Below are positions 9,345 to 16,943 of a DNA stretch of 64,000 bases, one piece after another. Below the pieces are notes generated by a model. The model was not told the origin of the DNA. It did not search any database and was given only the letters and a program-made list of their open reading frames with translations. Position 1 is the stretch's first letter. The number at the start of each line of letters is the position of its first letter. Where the stretch lies: NCBI RefSeq assembly GCF_018918265.1, contig NZ_JAHLQC010000014.1, forward strand, positions 1 to 64,000, given 5' to 3'. Position numbers and translations under genes: made by a program. The stretch is from Falcatimonas sp. MSJ-15. GTDB lineage: Bacteria; Bacillota; Clostridia; Lachnospirales; Lachnospiraceae.

Positions 9345-9693
9345 ATCTGTAGATTCTGTCCGAAAACTTTAAGCCATTCTTTATTGCTTTGCAACAATAC
9401 CATTTTCATCTCTTTTAGCTTTCGCTTTCGTATATTCTTCTGAGTGGATTCTCCTTTCCTTAAATTCTCATATTTGCGAGAAAGACATCTTTGCTCTCTA
9501 CGCAGTCGCCTGTTAATTTTCTTATTTTTGCTAATTTATTAATATTCTTATAGATTTTACCATCTGATATAATTGCAAAATCTTTTAATTCTAAATCTAT
9601 TCCGATACCAGCATTGCCATTATTTATAATCTTGTTAATTCTGATTTTTTGTCTAGTTGTCGGATTTATCTTTGTTTTGAATCTCTTTTGCAA
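9345..9693 (-). pseudogene. tnpB: decayed IS607 tnpB (RNA-guided nuclease family)
   Basis: The first frame reads TNPTTRQKIRIN-like residues, then GIGIDLELKDFAIISDG and YKNINKLAKIRKL. This is the RuvC-I region of TnpB with its catalytic aspartate (GIDLG/E). After RKLT the sequence continues in another frame as RRLRREQRCLSRKYENLRKG and then TQKNIRKRKL, typical TnpB, so a one-base frameshift has occurred. Everything after that, including the zinc finger and the remaining RuvC motifs, is deleted. It overlaps the end of the recombinase gene. TnpB is inactive here. Confidence 0.85.
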
Positions 9694-10303
9694 TTTCCTC
9701 GTCTTTTTCTATTTGTTTTTTATACTTGCGAAGACCATACAAGCTACAAGAGAAATCGTCGGAAATTGACACAATGTCCTGTACAAGTTCTTCCTTTGGT
9801 GATAATTCCTCATTATTTACCACAATAATATTTGTGTTAAACTTCATACAGAATTGTTCAAACCAATCATAACCAAAGCGAACAAATCGATCTGTATGCG
9901 TGATTATAATAGTTTTTATCTTTTGTTCCATCACTTCATCTAATAGTTGATTCCACTTTTTACGATTGTAATCAAGTCCACTTCCATAATCCTCAATGCA
10001 TTGGTCTACAATGATACCTCTGGCATTACAAAATTGTCGTAAAAATGTCACTTGGTTTTGTAAGTCGTCTTTTTGTTTTTTCGTAGACACTCTGGCATAA
10101 ATGACATTCTTACGATTGTCACTTTCTGTCTCTATACCTTTGAATTGAAGATATTGGTCATAAGTGTAATAACGTCTATCAGTTGGAGTACGATTTGCTT
10201 TTAGAATCCCTTCTCTATCCCAACGTTGTAATGTTTTAACAGAGACTCCTAGCAATTCAGCAAAATCCTTGGGTTTGTAATTAGTATTATTTGATGTGTT
10301 CAT
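9653..10303 (-). CDS. tnpA: IS607-family serine recombinase TnpA
   Basis: Starting at the ATG at 10303, with GGAGG seven bases upstream, the product has about 216 residues. It has an N-terminal MerR-like helix-turn-helix (FAELLGVSVKTLQRWDREG, then TPTDRRYYT), then a resolvase domain beginning VIYARVSTKKQ with the nucleophilic serine, and later IITHTDRFVRFGYDWFEQF. IS607 TnpA catalyses excision and integration with little target specificity. The recombinase looks full-length and possibly active, while its partner tnpB downstream is broken. The overlapping tnpA-tnpB order is typical of this family. Confidence 0.9.
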   Translation of the reverse strand: MNTSNNTNYKPKDFAELLGVSVKTLQRWDREGILKANRTPTDRRYYTYDQYLQFKGIETESDNRKNVIYARVSTKKQKDDLQNQVTFLRQFCNARGIIVDQCIEDYGSGLDYNRKKWNQLLDEVMEQKIKTIIITHTDRFVRFGYDWFEQFCMKFNTNIIVVNNEELSPKEELVQDIVSISDDFSCSLYGLRKYKKQIEKDEEIAKEIQNKDKSDN

Positions 10304-10560
10304 AACGTTACCTCCATGAGTACATTTAAGCACATTTAGTCGTTAATATTAATATTTTTGTATATTGGCAATCAATTTTTAATATACAATATTCAATATA
10401 ACATATCCTCTATTTTCTTTGAATAGCGAATTACTTACACCCATTATATCATAAGTTTTGTACAATTACGATATTTTTTTGATTGAAATGCTAATATATT
10501 ATGTAAATCTTTTTAATGCTCTTTTTAATGCTTAGTAAAAGATTACCATATTACTTATAT

Positions 10561-10666
10561 AAGCCCCTGCGTACCTATTGTATATTATCAATCTGACACT
10601 TATGATATTGTTATTTTTTTATCATAAGTATCATAAGTTCAAATATACATATTCACACAGGGGCTT
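10561..10666. repeat. 106-bp inverted-repeat element or structured RNA
   Basis: AAGCCCCTG at 10561 pairs with CAGGGGCTT at 10658-10666. Pairing continues inward (TGTATATT with AATATACA), and a second nested pair, ACTTATGATA and TATCATAAGT, lies at the centre. The rest of the intergenic stretch 10334-10726 shows nothing else. On the minus strand it lies downstream of the Ig-like protein gene and could act as its terminator, or it could be a small MITE. Confidence 0.5.
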
Positions 10667-10726
10667 AGTTATCTCGTTATAAGCTTATAGGCTGAATCAT
10701 TCACGTATTATCATTCATATACCTTC

Positions 10727-11716
10727 TTAGTTATCAATTGCATATATATTAATAAATGTATGATCTCCACCGGTCATTATATTCACTTTATGATTATCCA
10801 TTATCATTACTCTGTCATTAGTAGCTGCTTTATATATTGAAAAGCAGTTTTCATAACTTTCAGGCAAAACAGTTCTTAATACATTTTTAAATGCTTCATC
10901 TGTCATGTCAGAGTTAGATTTGATACCTATATATATTGCTTTTGAATCTACAATTACCTGACCATAATAATCTCCATCATTATATATTGCATATGATGAA
11001 TCCTGACATTTTGTGAAACCATAATTCTCTATATTTTCTCTTACTCTTTGTAGTTCTTCCGGCGAAAGATCTGGTTCTGTCTCAGGTATCACAGCATCGA
11101 CACCTATGGACGTATTGCCATTACCTGCTTCTTGGTCACCATTAGGCTCGTCTGATGCATCATCTTCCTGCAATATATCATTATCTTGTCCATTGTATAC
11201 TACATTTGCTGATTGTGGCTTTAATGTTGCACTTCCGCTTATTCCTGCATATTCTTTTGGAAGTATCTTAACTGATGGTTCACTCGTAACCTCTGCTTCA
11301 TCTGTCACACCTTCGATTGTTATTGATGTAGCAAGATTACCTGTTTTTGCTGTAAGTACAGCTTTACCGGCACTATTTACTGTAATCATTCCAAGTTGTG
11401 TTACTGTAAAAATATTACTGTCTGAACTTGAGAATTCTACTGATGCTGCAAGCTCTGTTTGTGGAACAACATACGCTTCAACCTGAATCGTAGCGCCTAC
11501 CATGACTTTCTGATCACCCATATTAAGATAAAGTTCATTAACTGTATCCGCTCCTTCTTCATTCATCTTCACAAGCTGTTCATGCCTTTTCTTCGTATCT
11601 ATCTTCTTAATAACTGCTTTTGTTGTAAAAACACCTGCCATTACAATTGCCAGTGCAATAACACCTGCTGTAATCTTTTTTATAATAATCTTATTATCTG
11701 ACTTTTTCTTTTTCAT
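10727..11716 (-). CDS. membrane-anchored protein with bacterial Ig-like (BIG_2) domain
   Basis: The chosen ATG at 11716 has GGAGG eight bases upstream; an in-frame ATG further upstream lacks one. The 329-residue product starts with Lys-rich residues and one membrane helix (about residues 14-32), then an extracellular part. Residues 60-135 look like a BIG_2 Ig-like domain (GATIQVEAYVVPQ, SSSDSNIFTVTQLG, GKAVLTAKTG). After an acidic linker rich in Glu, Asp and Pro comes a C-terminal domain of about 110 residues that I do not recognise. It is a single transcription unit flanked by IS relics. It is probably a surface protein of unknown role. Confidence 0.65.
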   Translation of the reverse strand: MKKKKSDNKIIIKKITAGVIALAIVMAGVFTTKAVIKKIDTKKRHEQLVKMNEEGADTVNELYLNMGDQKVMVGATIQVEAYVVPQTELAASVEFSSSDSNIFTVTQLGMITVNSAGKAVLTAKTGNLATSITIEGVTDEAEVTSEPSVKILPKEYAGISGSATLKPQSANVVYNGQDNDILQEDDASDEPNGDQEAGNGNTSIGVDAVIPETEPDLSPEELQRVRENIENYGFTKCQDSSYAIYNDGDYYGQVIVDSKAIYIGIKSNSDMTDEAFKNVLRTVLPESYENCFSIYKAATNDRVMIMDNHKVNIMTGGDHTFINIYAIDN

Positions 11717-11897
11717 TATCTGTTCCTCCATGATGATTATTATCAATTTCCCATACTTCATAGTTTTTATCGACATTAGCCTGCTTTTTTTAATGCTACA
11801 TTTTGTTCTTTAACTAATTATTGACTTTACTATAAAAAACTGATACAACTAAAAAAGCATTCCAGATAGTTGAAAGACTATTTTTATAAGCTAGATT

Positions 11898-11930
11898 GAA
11901 CTACCCTTTACCTTTAGATATGGGTAGTTC
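11898..11930. repeat. hairpin GAACTACCC / GGGTAGTTC
   Basis: A perfect 9-bp stem encloses a 15-base loop containing TTTACCTTTAGATAT. It starts with the same GAACTACCC as the other solo element ends in this window (687, 15868, 61328), but here the 3' arm has become fully complementary. It lies in the otherwise quiet stretch 11717-11979. Confidence 0.5.
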
Positions 11931-11979
11931 ACAGTAACAATAATGACTGCATGTAAAAAACTAGATAGGAGACTGTATC

Positions 11980-12111
11980 ATGAATTTTAGAGTACATCAT
12001 ATTCTATGCACACAACTTTACAAAGGACTTGGCTATTCTGGCAGTTTTTGTGAAAATATGACTAACAAAGTCCTCTTTTTAAGAAATGTCACGTTTATGA
12101 AAAGTATGTGA
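11980..12111 (+). pseudogene. DUF1284-like N-terminal fragment
   Basis: This short plus-strand frame of 43 codons starts at an ATG with AGGAG about nine bases upstream. It reads NFRVHHILCTQLYKGLGYS and then FCENMTNKV. This resembles the start of DUF1284 proteins (LRPHHLLCxQxxxGxGYSxxFxxNM), which carry His and Cys residues probably used for metal binding. Full members are about three times longer, so this is a truncated copy. It ends inside the 3' end of thiE on the other strand. The family call is from motif recall. Confidence 0.4.
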
Positions 12112-12706
12112 ACAAATTACTTTTCAAAGTCTCATAATCATTCTTCATAAATCCACTCATAATGCATCCGCCATATGCACCACAACTAACCACTTCTTCA
12201 ATATTATCCATTGATATTCCGCCAATCGCCCACACTGGTATATCTACTTTATGTGTTATCTCTCTTAAAAAATCAAGTCCTCTTGGACTTACTCCCCTCT
12301 TGCAATCAGTTGCATATATATGTCCTGCTGTTATATAAGTGCATCCATGCTTTTGTGCTTTAACTGCATCTTCTATACTATGACAGGATGCTCCAAGAAT
12401 TTTAAAATATGCTCTCTCCTCTTCATTCATACTCTCAAGTACTGAAAGTGGCAGATGAATTTTATCTATATCTAGTCTTTTTGCAACTTTATAAAAATTA
12501 TGTAATATTAATGTTTTTCCTGCTTTTTTGTATATTTCATTTACTTTCTTTGCAAGTTCATAATATTCATCTTCACTAAGATCTTTTTCTCTTAAAACTG
12601 TTGCTGATATCTCCGAATAAGCTATATCTGTCAATCTCTTAATATAGTCTTCATCACACAGTTTTCTATTGGTAAAACACATCACTCTATACATATAGAT
12701 AATCAT
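12095..12706 (-). CDS. thiE: thiamine phosphate synthase / TenI-like protein
   Basis: The 203-residue TIM-barrel protein carries GASCHSIEDAVKAQKHGCTY near residue 115 and CKRGVSPRGLDFL and VWAIGGIS further on, matching the ThiE/TenI superfamily. ThiE joins the thiazole and pyrimidine phosphates to make thiamine phosphate; TenI aromatises the thiazole tautomer. The N-terminus is not the usual ThiE start, so TenI activity is a real alternative. The start overlaps the end of thiH by 20 bases, making it the last gene of the thi operon. No strong ribosome site is visible, in line with translational coupling. Confidence 0.8.
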   Translation of the reverse strand: MIIYMYRVMCFTNRKLCDEDYIKRLTDIAYSEISATVLREKDLSEDEYYELAKKVNEIYKKAGKTLILHNFYKVAKRLDIDKIHLPLSVLESMNEEERAYFKILGASCHSIEDAVKAQKHGCTYITAGHIYATDCKRGVSPRGLDFLREITHKVDIPVWAIGGISMDNIEEVVSCGAYGGCIMSGFMKNDYETLKSNLFTYFS

Positions 12707-13967
12707 TCAGCACTGGCTGAAGTCCTTCCTTAGTCATATCATTATACATCTTGTCAAAACTTCTTCCATCATTAATCTCAAATTGCTCATCACCTGTATT
12801 ATCCTGCAAATCATTATCTTTACTATCATTATTGCAATCCGCTTTATTATATTTACTCTCATGATCGCCGATTCCTGTTGATACACCTGCTGATACTTTG
12901 GTTGCCGCTATTTTTACAATACCATTTCTAAAAGTCTCGCTCTCTCTTGAAGAAACTGTAATTCCTACGTATGGAAGAAATATTCTATATGCACACAAGA
13001 TCTGACAAAGCTGTGTCTCATGTACATCAAGAGGATTTATCTTATCATTGTTAATTATTGGACGAAGTCGTGGACATGACAGACTCATCTCAGCATGTGG
13101 ATATTTTCTTTGAAGATAATATACATGAAGTGCTGTTGCAAGTGCATCTTTTCTAAAATCAGATAAGCCTAAAAGTGCTGAAAAACCTACACCTCGCATT
13201 CCTCCCATAAGTGCTCTCTCCTGAGCTTCAAATCGATATGGCCATACTCTTTTATGCCCCATAAGATGTAATGTCTCATATTTATCAGTATCATAAGTCT
13301 CTTGAAATACCGTAACATAATCTGCTCCACATTCTTTTAAGTATCTGTAATCATCTGAATTAACAGGATATATCTCAAGTCCTGTCATTTTAAAATATCT
13401 TGATGCAATCTTTACTGCTTCTCCAATATATTTTACACTGCTCTTTACAGGACTTTCTCCTGTAAGGATAAGAATCTCTTCCATTCCTGAATCAGCTATT
13501 ACTTTCATCTCTTTTTCAATCTGTTCCATATTAAGCTGCATACGTTTTATATCATTATAGCAATTAAAACCACAATATACACAGTAATTCTCACAGTAAT
13601 TTGCAATATATAATGGTGTAAAAATATATACTGTATTGCCAAAATGTCTCTCTGTCTCTACTTTGGCTCTTACTGCCATCTGCGAAAGATATGGCTCTGC
13701 TGCCGGACTTAATAATGCTTTAAAGTCTTCTATTGTACATCTCTCATGCGAAAGTGCCACGAGTACATCTTTCTCTGTATAGCCAGAAGGATCATAAGAT
13801 TTCATCTGTGACATAACTTTCTCCATTACATCAGAATTAATTCTCTCCATTCCTTCCATATATTCCATATGATTTGTTCTTGATGAAGGATCATTCTCAA
13901 GTCTATGTTTCTTCTCAAGAGCCTTTTCGCTAAGTTTATCTGAATCTATCAAAAACTGATTTTCCAT
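12687..13967 (-). CDS. thiH: 2-iminoacetate synthase (radical SAM)
   Basis: ThiH cleaves tyrosine with S-adenosylmethionine to give dehydroglycine for the thiazole ring. The 4Fe-4S motif is CENYCVYCGF near residue 130, after the typical YIFTPLYIANY. Later come LTGESP and GLSDFRKDA, as in the family. I chose the ATG at 13967 because GGAG lies nine bases before it; an ATG five codons upstream is also open. The C-terminal end contains an insertion of about 25 Asn/Asp-rich residues before the conserved end GRSFDKMYNDM, which is unusual. It lies in the thi operon, 90 bases after thiG. Confidence 0.92.
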   Translation of the reverse strand: MENQFLIDSDKLSEKALEKKHRLENDPSSRTNHMEYMEGMERINSDVMEKVMSQMKSYDPSGYTEKDVLVALSHERCTIEDFKALLSPAAEPYLSQMAVRAKVETERHFGNTVYIFTPLYIANYCENYCVYCGFNCYNDIKRMQLNMEQIEKEMKVIADSGMEEILILTGESPVKSSVKYIGEAVKIASRYFKMTGLEIYPVNSDDYRYLKECGADYVTVFQETYDTDKYETLHLMGHKRVWPYRFEAQERALMGGMRGVGFSALLGLSDFRKDALATALHVYYLQRKYPHAEMSLSCPRLRPIINNDKINPLDVHETQLCQILCAYRIFLPYVGITVSSRESETFRNGIVKIAATKVSAGVSTGIGDHESKYNKADCNNDSKDNDLQDNTGDEQFEINDGRSFDKMYNDMTKEGLQPVLNDYLYV

Positions 13968-14072
13968 CTTAATTATCTCCATCTTAATTCTGTATTTACC
14001 TTAGAGTAATATTTTGCTTAATTATTAACCAAATATTGCCTCTAAGGTATTATATTGCAAGATACTATCTAT

Positions 14073-14855
14073 CTAATCTCTTAAAAATCCTGTAAGCGGA
14101 TCTGACGATTCTCCGCCTCTGCTTATAACTCTTCCAAGTCCTGCAAGATATGCTTTTCTTCCTGCTATAATAGCATCCCTAAATGCCATAGCCATAAGTG
14201 GTATATCACCGGCTGTTGCAAGTGCTGTATTTGCCATAACTGCTGCTGCACCCATCTCCATTACTTCACATGCCTGTGATGGTCTTCCTATTCCTGCATC
14301 TACAATTACTGGAAGTTCTGTCTCATCTATAAGTATCTGTATGAATTCTTTTGTTGCAAGTCCCTTATTAGAACCTATAGGTGCGGCAAGTGGCATAATA
14401 CAGGCTGCTCCGGCATTCTCTAATGCTCTCGCAGCATAAAGATCCGGATACATATATGGCATTACAACAAAACCTTCTTTTGCAAGTATATCTGTTGCCT
14501 TAATTGTCTCATTATTATCAGGAAGAAGATATTTAGAATCTCTCATTATCTCAATCTTTACAAAGTCACCACAGCCAAGTTCTCTTGCAAGTCTTGCTAT
14601 TCTTACTGCTTCATCAGCGTTTCTTGCTCCTGATGTATTAGGTAAAAGTGTAACATTATCAGGTATATAATCAAGGATATTCTCATGTTCCTTTGTATTA
14701 GCACGTCTTAATGCAAGTGTAACTATCTGTGCTCCTACATCTCTTACAGCTGCTTTTATAAGATTCATTGAATATTTTCCTGAACCAAGAATAAATCTTG
14801 ACGTAAATTCATGTCCACCAAGTATTAATTTGTCTTCTATATTTGTATTATTCAT
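14073..14855 (-). CDS. thiG: thiazole synthase
   Basis: The 260-residue TIM-barrel protein contains [12 protein letters not shown] at the start, [16 protein letters not shown] in the middle, PIGSNKGL near residue 160 and [21 protein letters not shown] near 190. All are standard ThiG signatures, including the substrate-binding lysine region. It condenses deoxyxylulose-5-phosphate, dehydroglycine and ThiS-thiocarboxylate to the thiazole phosphate. The dxs-like gene at 26469-28226 could supply the sugar. Length and motifs look intact. Confidence 0.95.
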   Translation of the reverse strand: MNNTNIEDKLILGGHEFTSRFILGSGKYSMNLIKAAVRDVGAQIVTLALRRANTKEHENILDYIPDNVTLLPNTSGARNADEAVRIARLARELGCGDFVKIEIMRDSKYLLPDNNETIKATDILAKEGFVVMPYMYPDLYAARALENAGAACIMPLAAPIGSNKGLATKEFIQILIDETELPVIVDAGIGRPSQACEVMEMGAAAVMANTALATAGDIPLMAMAFRDAIIAGRKAYLAGLGRVISRGGESSDPLTGFLRD

Positions 14856-14961
14856 CTCAATATTTCTCCCATACTATATTTTTTGTATATCAGATAATTA
14901 TGCATTACAAAATGGTAATAACTAACATATAAACCACTTTGCTGCTATCTGATTCTATAAT

Positions 14962-15597
14962 CTATACTTCAGTCTCTCCGGCTATAAGTCTAAGTATCAT
15001 TGTAGCTTCATGAGCTGCACATACGAGGACTCTTGCTGACACAAGTGATAGTCCCATACAGGAATCAGCTTCTTCATCTCCACAAAGATAGAAATTCTTC
15101 ATAACTTTTCTTGTATGTATCTTATTCGCTGAGTCAAGCCCTGCCATTCCGGAACCAGACACTATCTTCTTATCCGGATACTCACACAATACTCCATTAA
15201 CAAGCATTGCTTTTGCTTCCGGTCTGTCAAATGCCTCACATATAATATCTGCATCATCAAAAAGTCCAGGTATAACATCTTCTGTAATCTTCATACATTC
15301 ACAGGTCACTTCAACATACGGAGCAATTCTTGCAAGATTCTCTTTCATAGCATCTGTCTTATACATATCAAGCTGATCTGTAAAATATTGCTGTCGGTTA
15401 AGATTACTTATATCAACCTTATCAAAATCAATAAGATGAAGATGCCCAACACCGGCTCTTGCAAGTGCTATTGCTATATTAGAGCCAAGACCTCCAAGTC
15501 CACATATTGTAACCTTAGCATTATTAAATCTCTCTTGCATTTTAGTACCATGCCGCTCGCATAATGCCTTTTGCATCTGTTCTCTACTTGGAATCAT
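14962..15597 (-). CDS. thiF: ThiS adenylyltransferase
   Basis: This E1-like enzyme activates the C-terminus of ThiS by adenylation. It has the ATP-binding GLGGLGSNIAIALARAGVG near residue 35 and DFDKVDISNLNRQQY near 60. The usual zinc CxxC pairs of MoeB are not present, as in the short ThiF form. I chose the ATG at 15597, seven bases after a GGAGG that lies inside the last codons of thiS; a TTG further upstream is unlikely. At 211 residues it matches short ThiF proteins of clostridia. Confidence 0.9.
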   Translation of the reverse strand: MIPSREQMQKALCERHGTKMQERFNNAKVTICGLGGLGSNIAIALARAGVGHLHLIDFDKVDISNLNRQQYFTDQLDMYKTDAMKENLARIAPYVEVTCECMKITEDVIPGLFDDADIICEAFDRPEAKAMLVNGVLCEYPDKKIVSGSGMAGLDSANKIHTRKVMKNFYLCGDEEADSCMGLSLVSARVLVCAAHEATMILRLIAGETEV

Positions 15598-15598
15598 A

Positions 15599-15793
15599 TC
15601 AGCCACCTCCAACAAAGCTTACTACTTCTATGTGATCTCCATCCTTAAGAATCACTTGATTATAAATACTCTTTGGTACTATTTCACCGTTTAATTCAAC
15701 AGCCACACGTTTTAAGTCATATTTAGAATCTGTAAGATACTCTTCAAGACTTATTTCTTTAATATCAATTTCTTTTCCATTAACTTTTATCAT
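15599..15793 (-). CDS. thiS: sulfur carrier protein ThiS
   Basis: The 64-residue ubiquitin-like protein starts MIKVNGKEIDI and ends VVSFVGGG. The C-terminal Gly-Gly(-Gly) is the site of adenylation and thiocarboxylation. The ATG at 15793 has GGGAAGAGAAC before it; an in-frame upstream ATG is less likely. First gene of the thi operon. I looked for a TPP riboswitch between here and 16265 and did not see its CUGAGA and GAACCUGAU elements, so control must be by other means. Confidence 0.9.
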   Translation of the reverse strand: MIKVNGKEIDIKEISLEEYLTDSKYDLKRVAVELNGEIVPKSIYNQVILKDGDHIEVVSFVGGG

Positions 15794-15867
15794 GTTCTCT
15801 TCCCTTTCTTCTATATTCTTTTTGGACAGTTTCATATATTTACTTCACTTTGAAAATATGCTTTAGT

Positions 15868-15915
15868 GAACTACCCATCACCTAAAGATAGTGGGTTTTA
15901 CGCTCTATCTTATAA
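15868..15915. repeat. solo GAACTACCC element end in thi leader
   Basis: GAACTACCCATCACCTAAAG, followed by ATAGTGGG and CGCTCTA, is nearly the same as the copy at 687. It sits between the upstream terminator hairpin and thiS. It is probably a remnant right end of a TnpB-type element, now part of the 5' region of the thi operon. Confidence 0.5.
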
Positions 15916-16034
15916 AATACACTTCAATATAAAACTATCTATTATGATACAAACAATTCGTATATATTTTTAGTTCTTAGCGTCTCTTTACGCAAATTTA
16001 CACAAAGTTTTCTGACTCAAAAACATTCATATAC

Positions 16035-16104
16035 GAAAAAAAGCCACACAAAGAAACACACCCGTGGTGGTGTGCCCCTTCATGCGGCTTTTGCTCACAA
16101 TCTG
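16035..16104 (-). ncRNA. short structured transcript with intrinsic terminator upstream of thi operon
   Basis: Downstream of a good minus-strand promoter (16111-16139) the RNA would start near 16104 and after about 15 bases enter a hairpin at 16042-16089. Its 21-bp stem is continuous only as minus-strand RNA because seven pairs are G-U; the plus strand would have A-C mismatches there. A run of seven or eight U follows at once. The unit is therefore a terminated RNA of about 65-70 bases, either a small RNA or an attenuator for thiS, 240 bases further on. I do not recognise an RNA family. Confidence 0.55.
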
Positions 16105-16110
16105 TTGTCT

Positions 16111-16139
16111 ATTCTAATTTAATATTGTATATATGTCAA
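16111..16139 (-). promoter_or_regulatory. sigma-A promoter for the short RNA / thi leader
   Basis: On the minus strand TTGACA (16134-16139) is followed by 17 bases and TAGAAT (16111-16116). The -35 box is perfect and the spacing optimal. Transcription would start near 16104. Confidence 0.7.
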
Positions 16140-16274
16140 TACATTTTTTGTCATTTTTAACAAAGATTTATGTTATTATTACAAAACAAAAAATTTCAAT
16201 TGTATTTTTTTTTGAAATCTGATACTATGACATTGTTAATAAAAAAACATACTAATTAGAAGGGAGTGTCTGCA

Positions 16275-16709
16275 ATGCGGAATAAGATTAACAAAATATT
16301 ATGTTTCATCTTTGCTATATCAATACTTATATCCACAATATTCTGCGAAAAACAAAATGCCGATGCTCTAAGTGTCTATAATTATATAAATTATGACAAT
16401 TCTCTTACTATATCAATCTCGTTAAATACACAGCATACACAGTTTTTTACTACTGATATCCCTCGTATACATTCGTATACCATAAAACAGGATAATTCAT
16501 CATATAATTACATTAAGCAATGGAACAACAGACTCACATTATTCTTATTATGTGCTGCTCTGTTTGTTTTATATAAATCAAAGATTTATACAATTTTTGA
16601 TATTTTATTACTAAAAATGTTGTTCCCGATGGAATTAATAATTGATTTCATCCACAAAAGTGATGGCAAAAAACGCGCATATATCCCAATTATTACATCA
16701 ATATGTTAA
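16275..16709 (+). CDS. small membrane or secreted protein, unknown
   Basis: The ATG at 16275 follows AAGGGAG at nine bases. The 144-residue product has an N-terminal hydrophobic segment (about residues 6-22) that could be a signal peptide or anchor, a polar Asn/Thr/Ser-rich middle, and a second hydrophobic stretch near residues 85-120. I recognise no domain. It is the first plus-strand gene of a short run leading to pyruvate kinase, but a 100-base gap separates it from the next gene. Function is unknown. Confidence 0.5.
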   Translation: MRNKINKILCFIFAISILISTIFCEKQNADALSVYNYINYDNSLTISISLNTQHTQFFTTDIPRIHSYTIKQDNSSYNYIKQWNNRLTLFLLCAALFVLYKSKIYTIFDILLLKMLFPMELIIDFIHKSDGKKRAYIPIITSIC

Positions 16710-16747
16710 TAGATTTATTTTCTAAAATTATTATTAAACAGTGAAAC

Positions 16748-16794
16748 GGAGTATACAAATCAACAGGTATGCTGCCAGTTTTTCTGTATACTCC
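16748..16794 (+). promoter_or_regulatory. hairpin GGAGTATAC / GTATACTCC before small peptide gene
   Basis: A perfect 9-bp inverted repeat flanks a 29-base loop and ends seven bases before the ribosome site GGAGG of the 38-codon peptide gene at 16810. The 5' arm itself contains GGAG. It could be a regulatory leader structure for the peptide-pyk unit. There is no T-run after it, so it is not a terminator. Confidence 0.4.
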
Positions 16795-16809
16795 TTAATG
16801 GAGGTTATC

Positions 16810-16926
16810 ATGGAAAATATAGTTGTAGGTATATTATGTGTAGTTGTTGCTTTTGCCGGTATCTTTGGATGGTGGTATGAAAATGGTCATTCCAAAAGGG
16901 AGAAAAACAACAGTAACACAAAATAA
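16810..16926 (+). CDS. 38-residue single-helix membrane peptide
   Basis: From an ATG seven bases after GGAGG the frame encodes ENIVVGILCVVVAFAGIFGWW and then a polar, basic tail ending NNSNTK. One membrane helix fills residues 4-22. It is too small for a domain call. It lies 17 bases before pyk on the same strand, so it is likely co-transcribed. The good ribosome site and clean membrane segment argue that it is real. Confidence 0.6.
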   Translation: MENIVVGILCVVVAFAGIFGWWYENGHSKREKNNSNTK

Positions 16927-16943
16927 AGGAATGGAGAATTATT

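Noticed and set aside
15794..16265. TPP riboswitch before thiS
   Set aside because: The conserved CUGAGA and GAACCUGAU-type segments are not there by eye on the minus strand.
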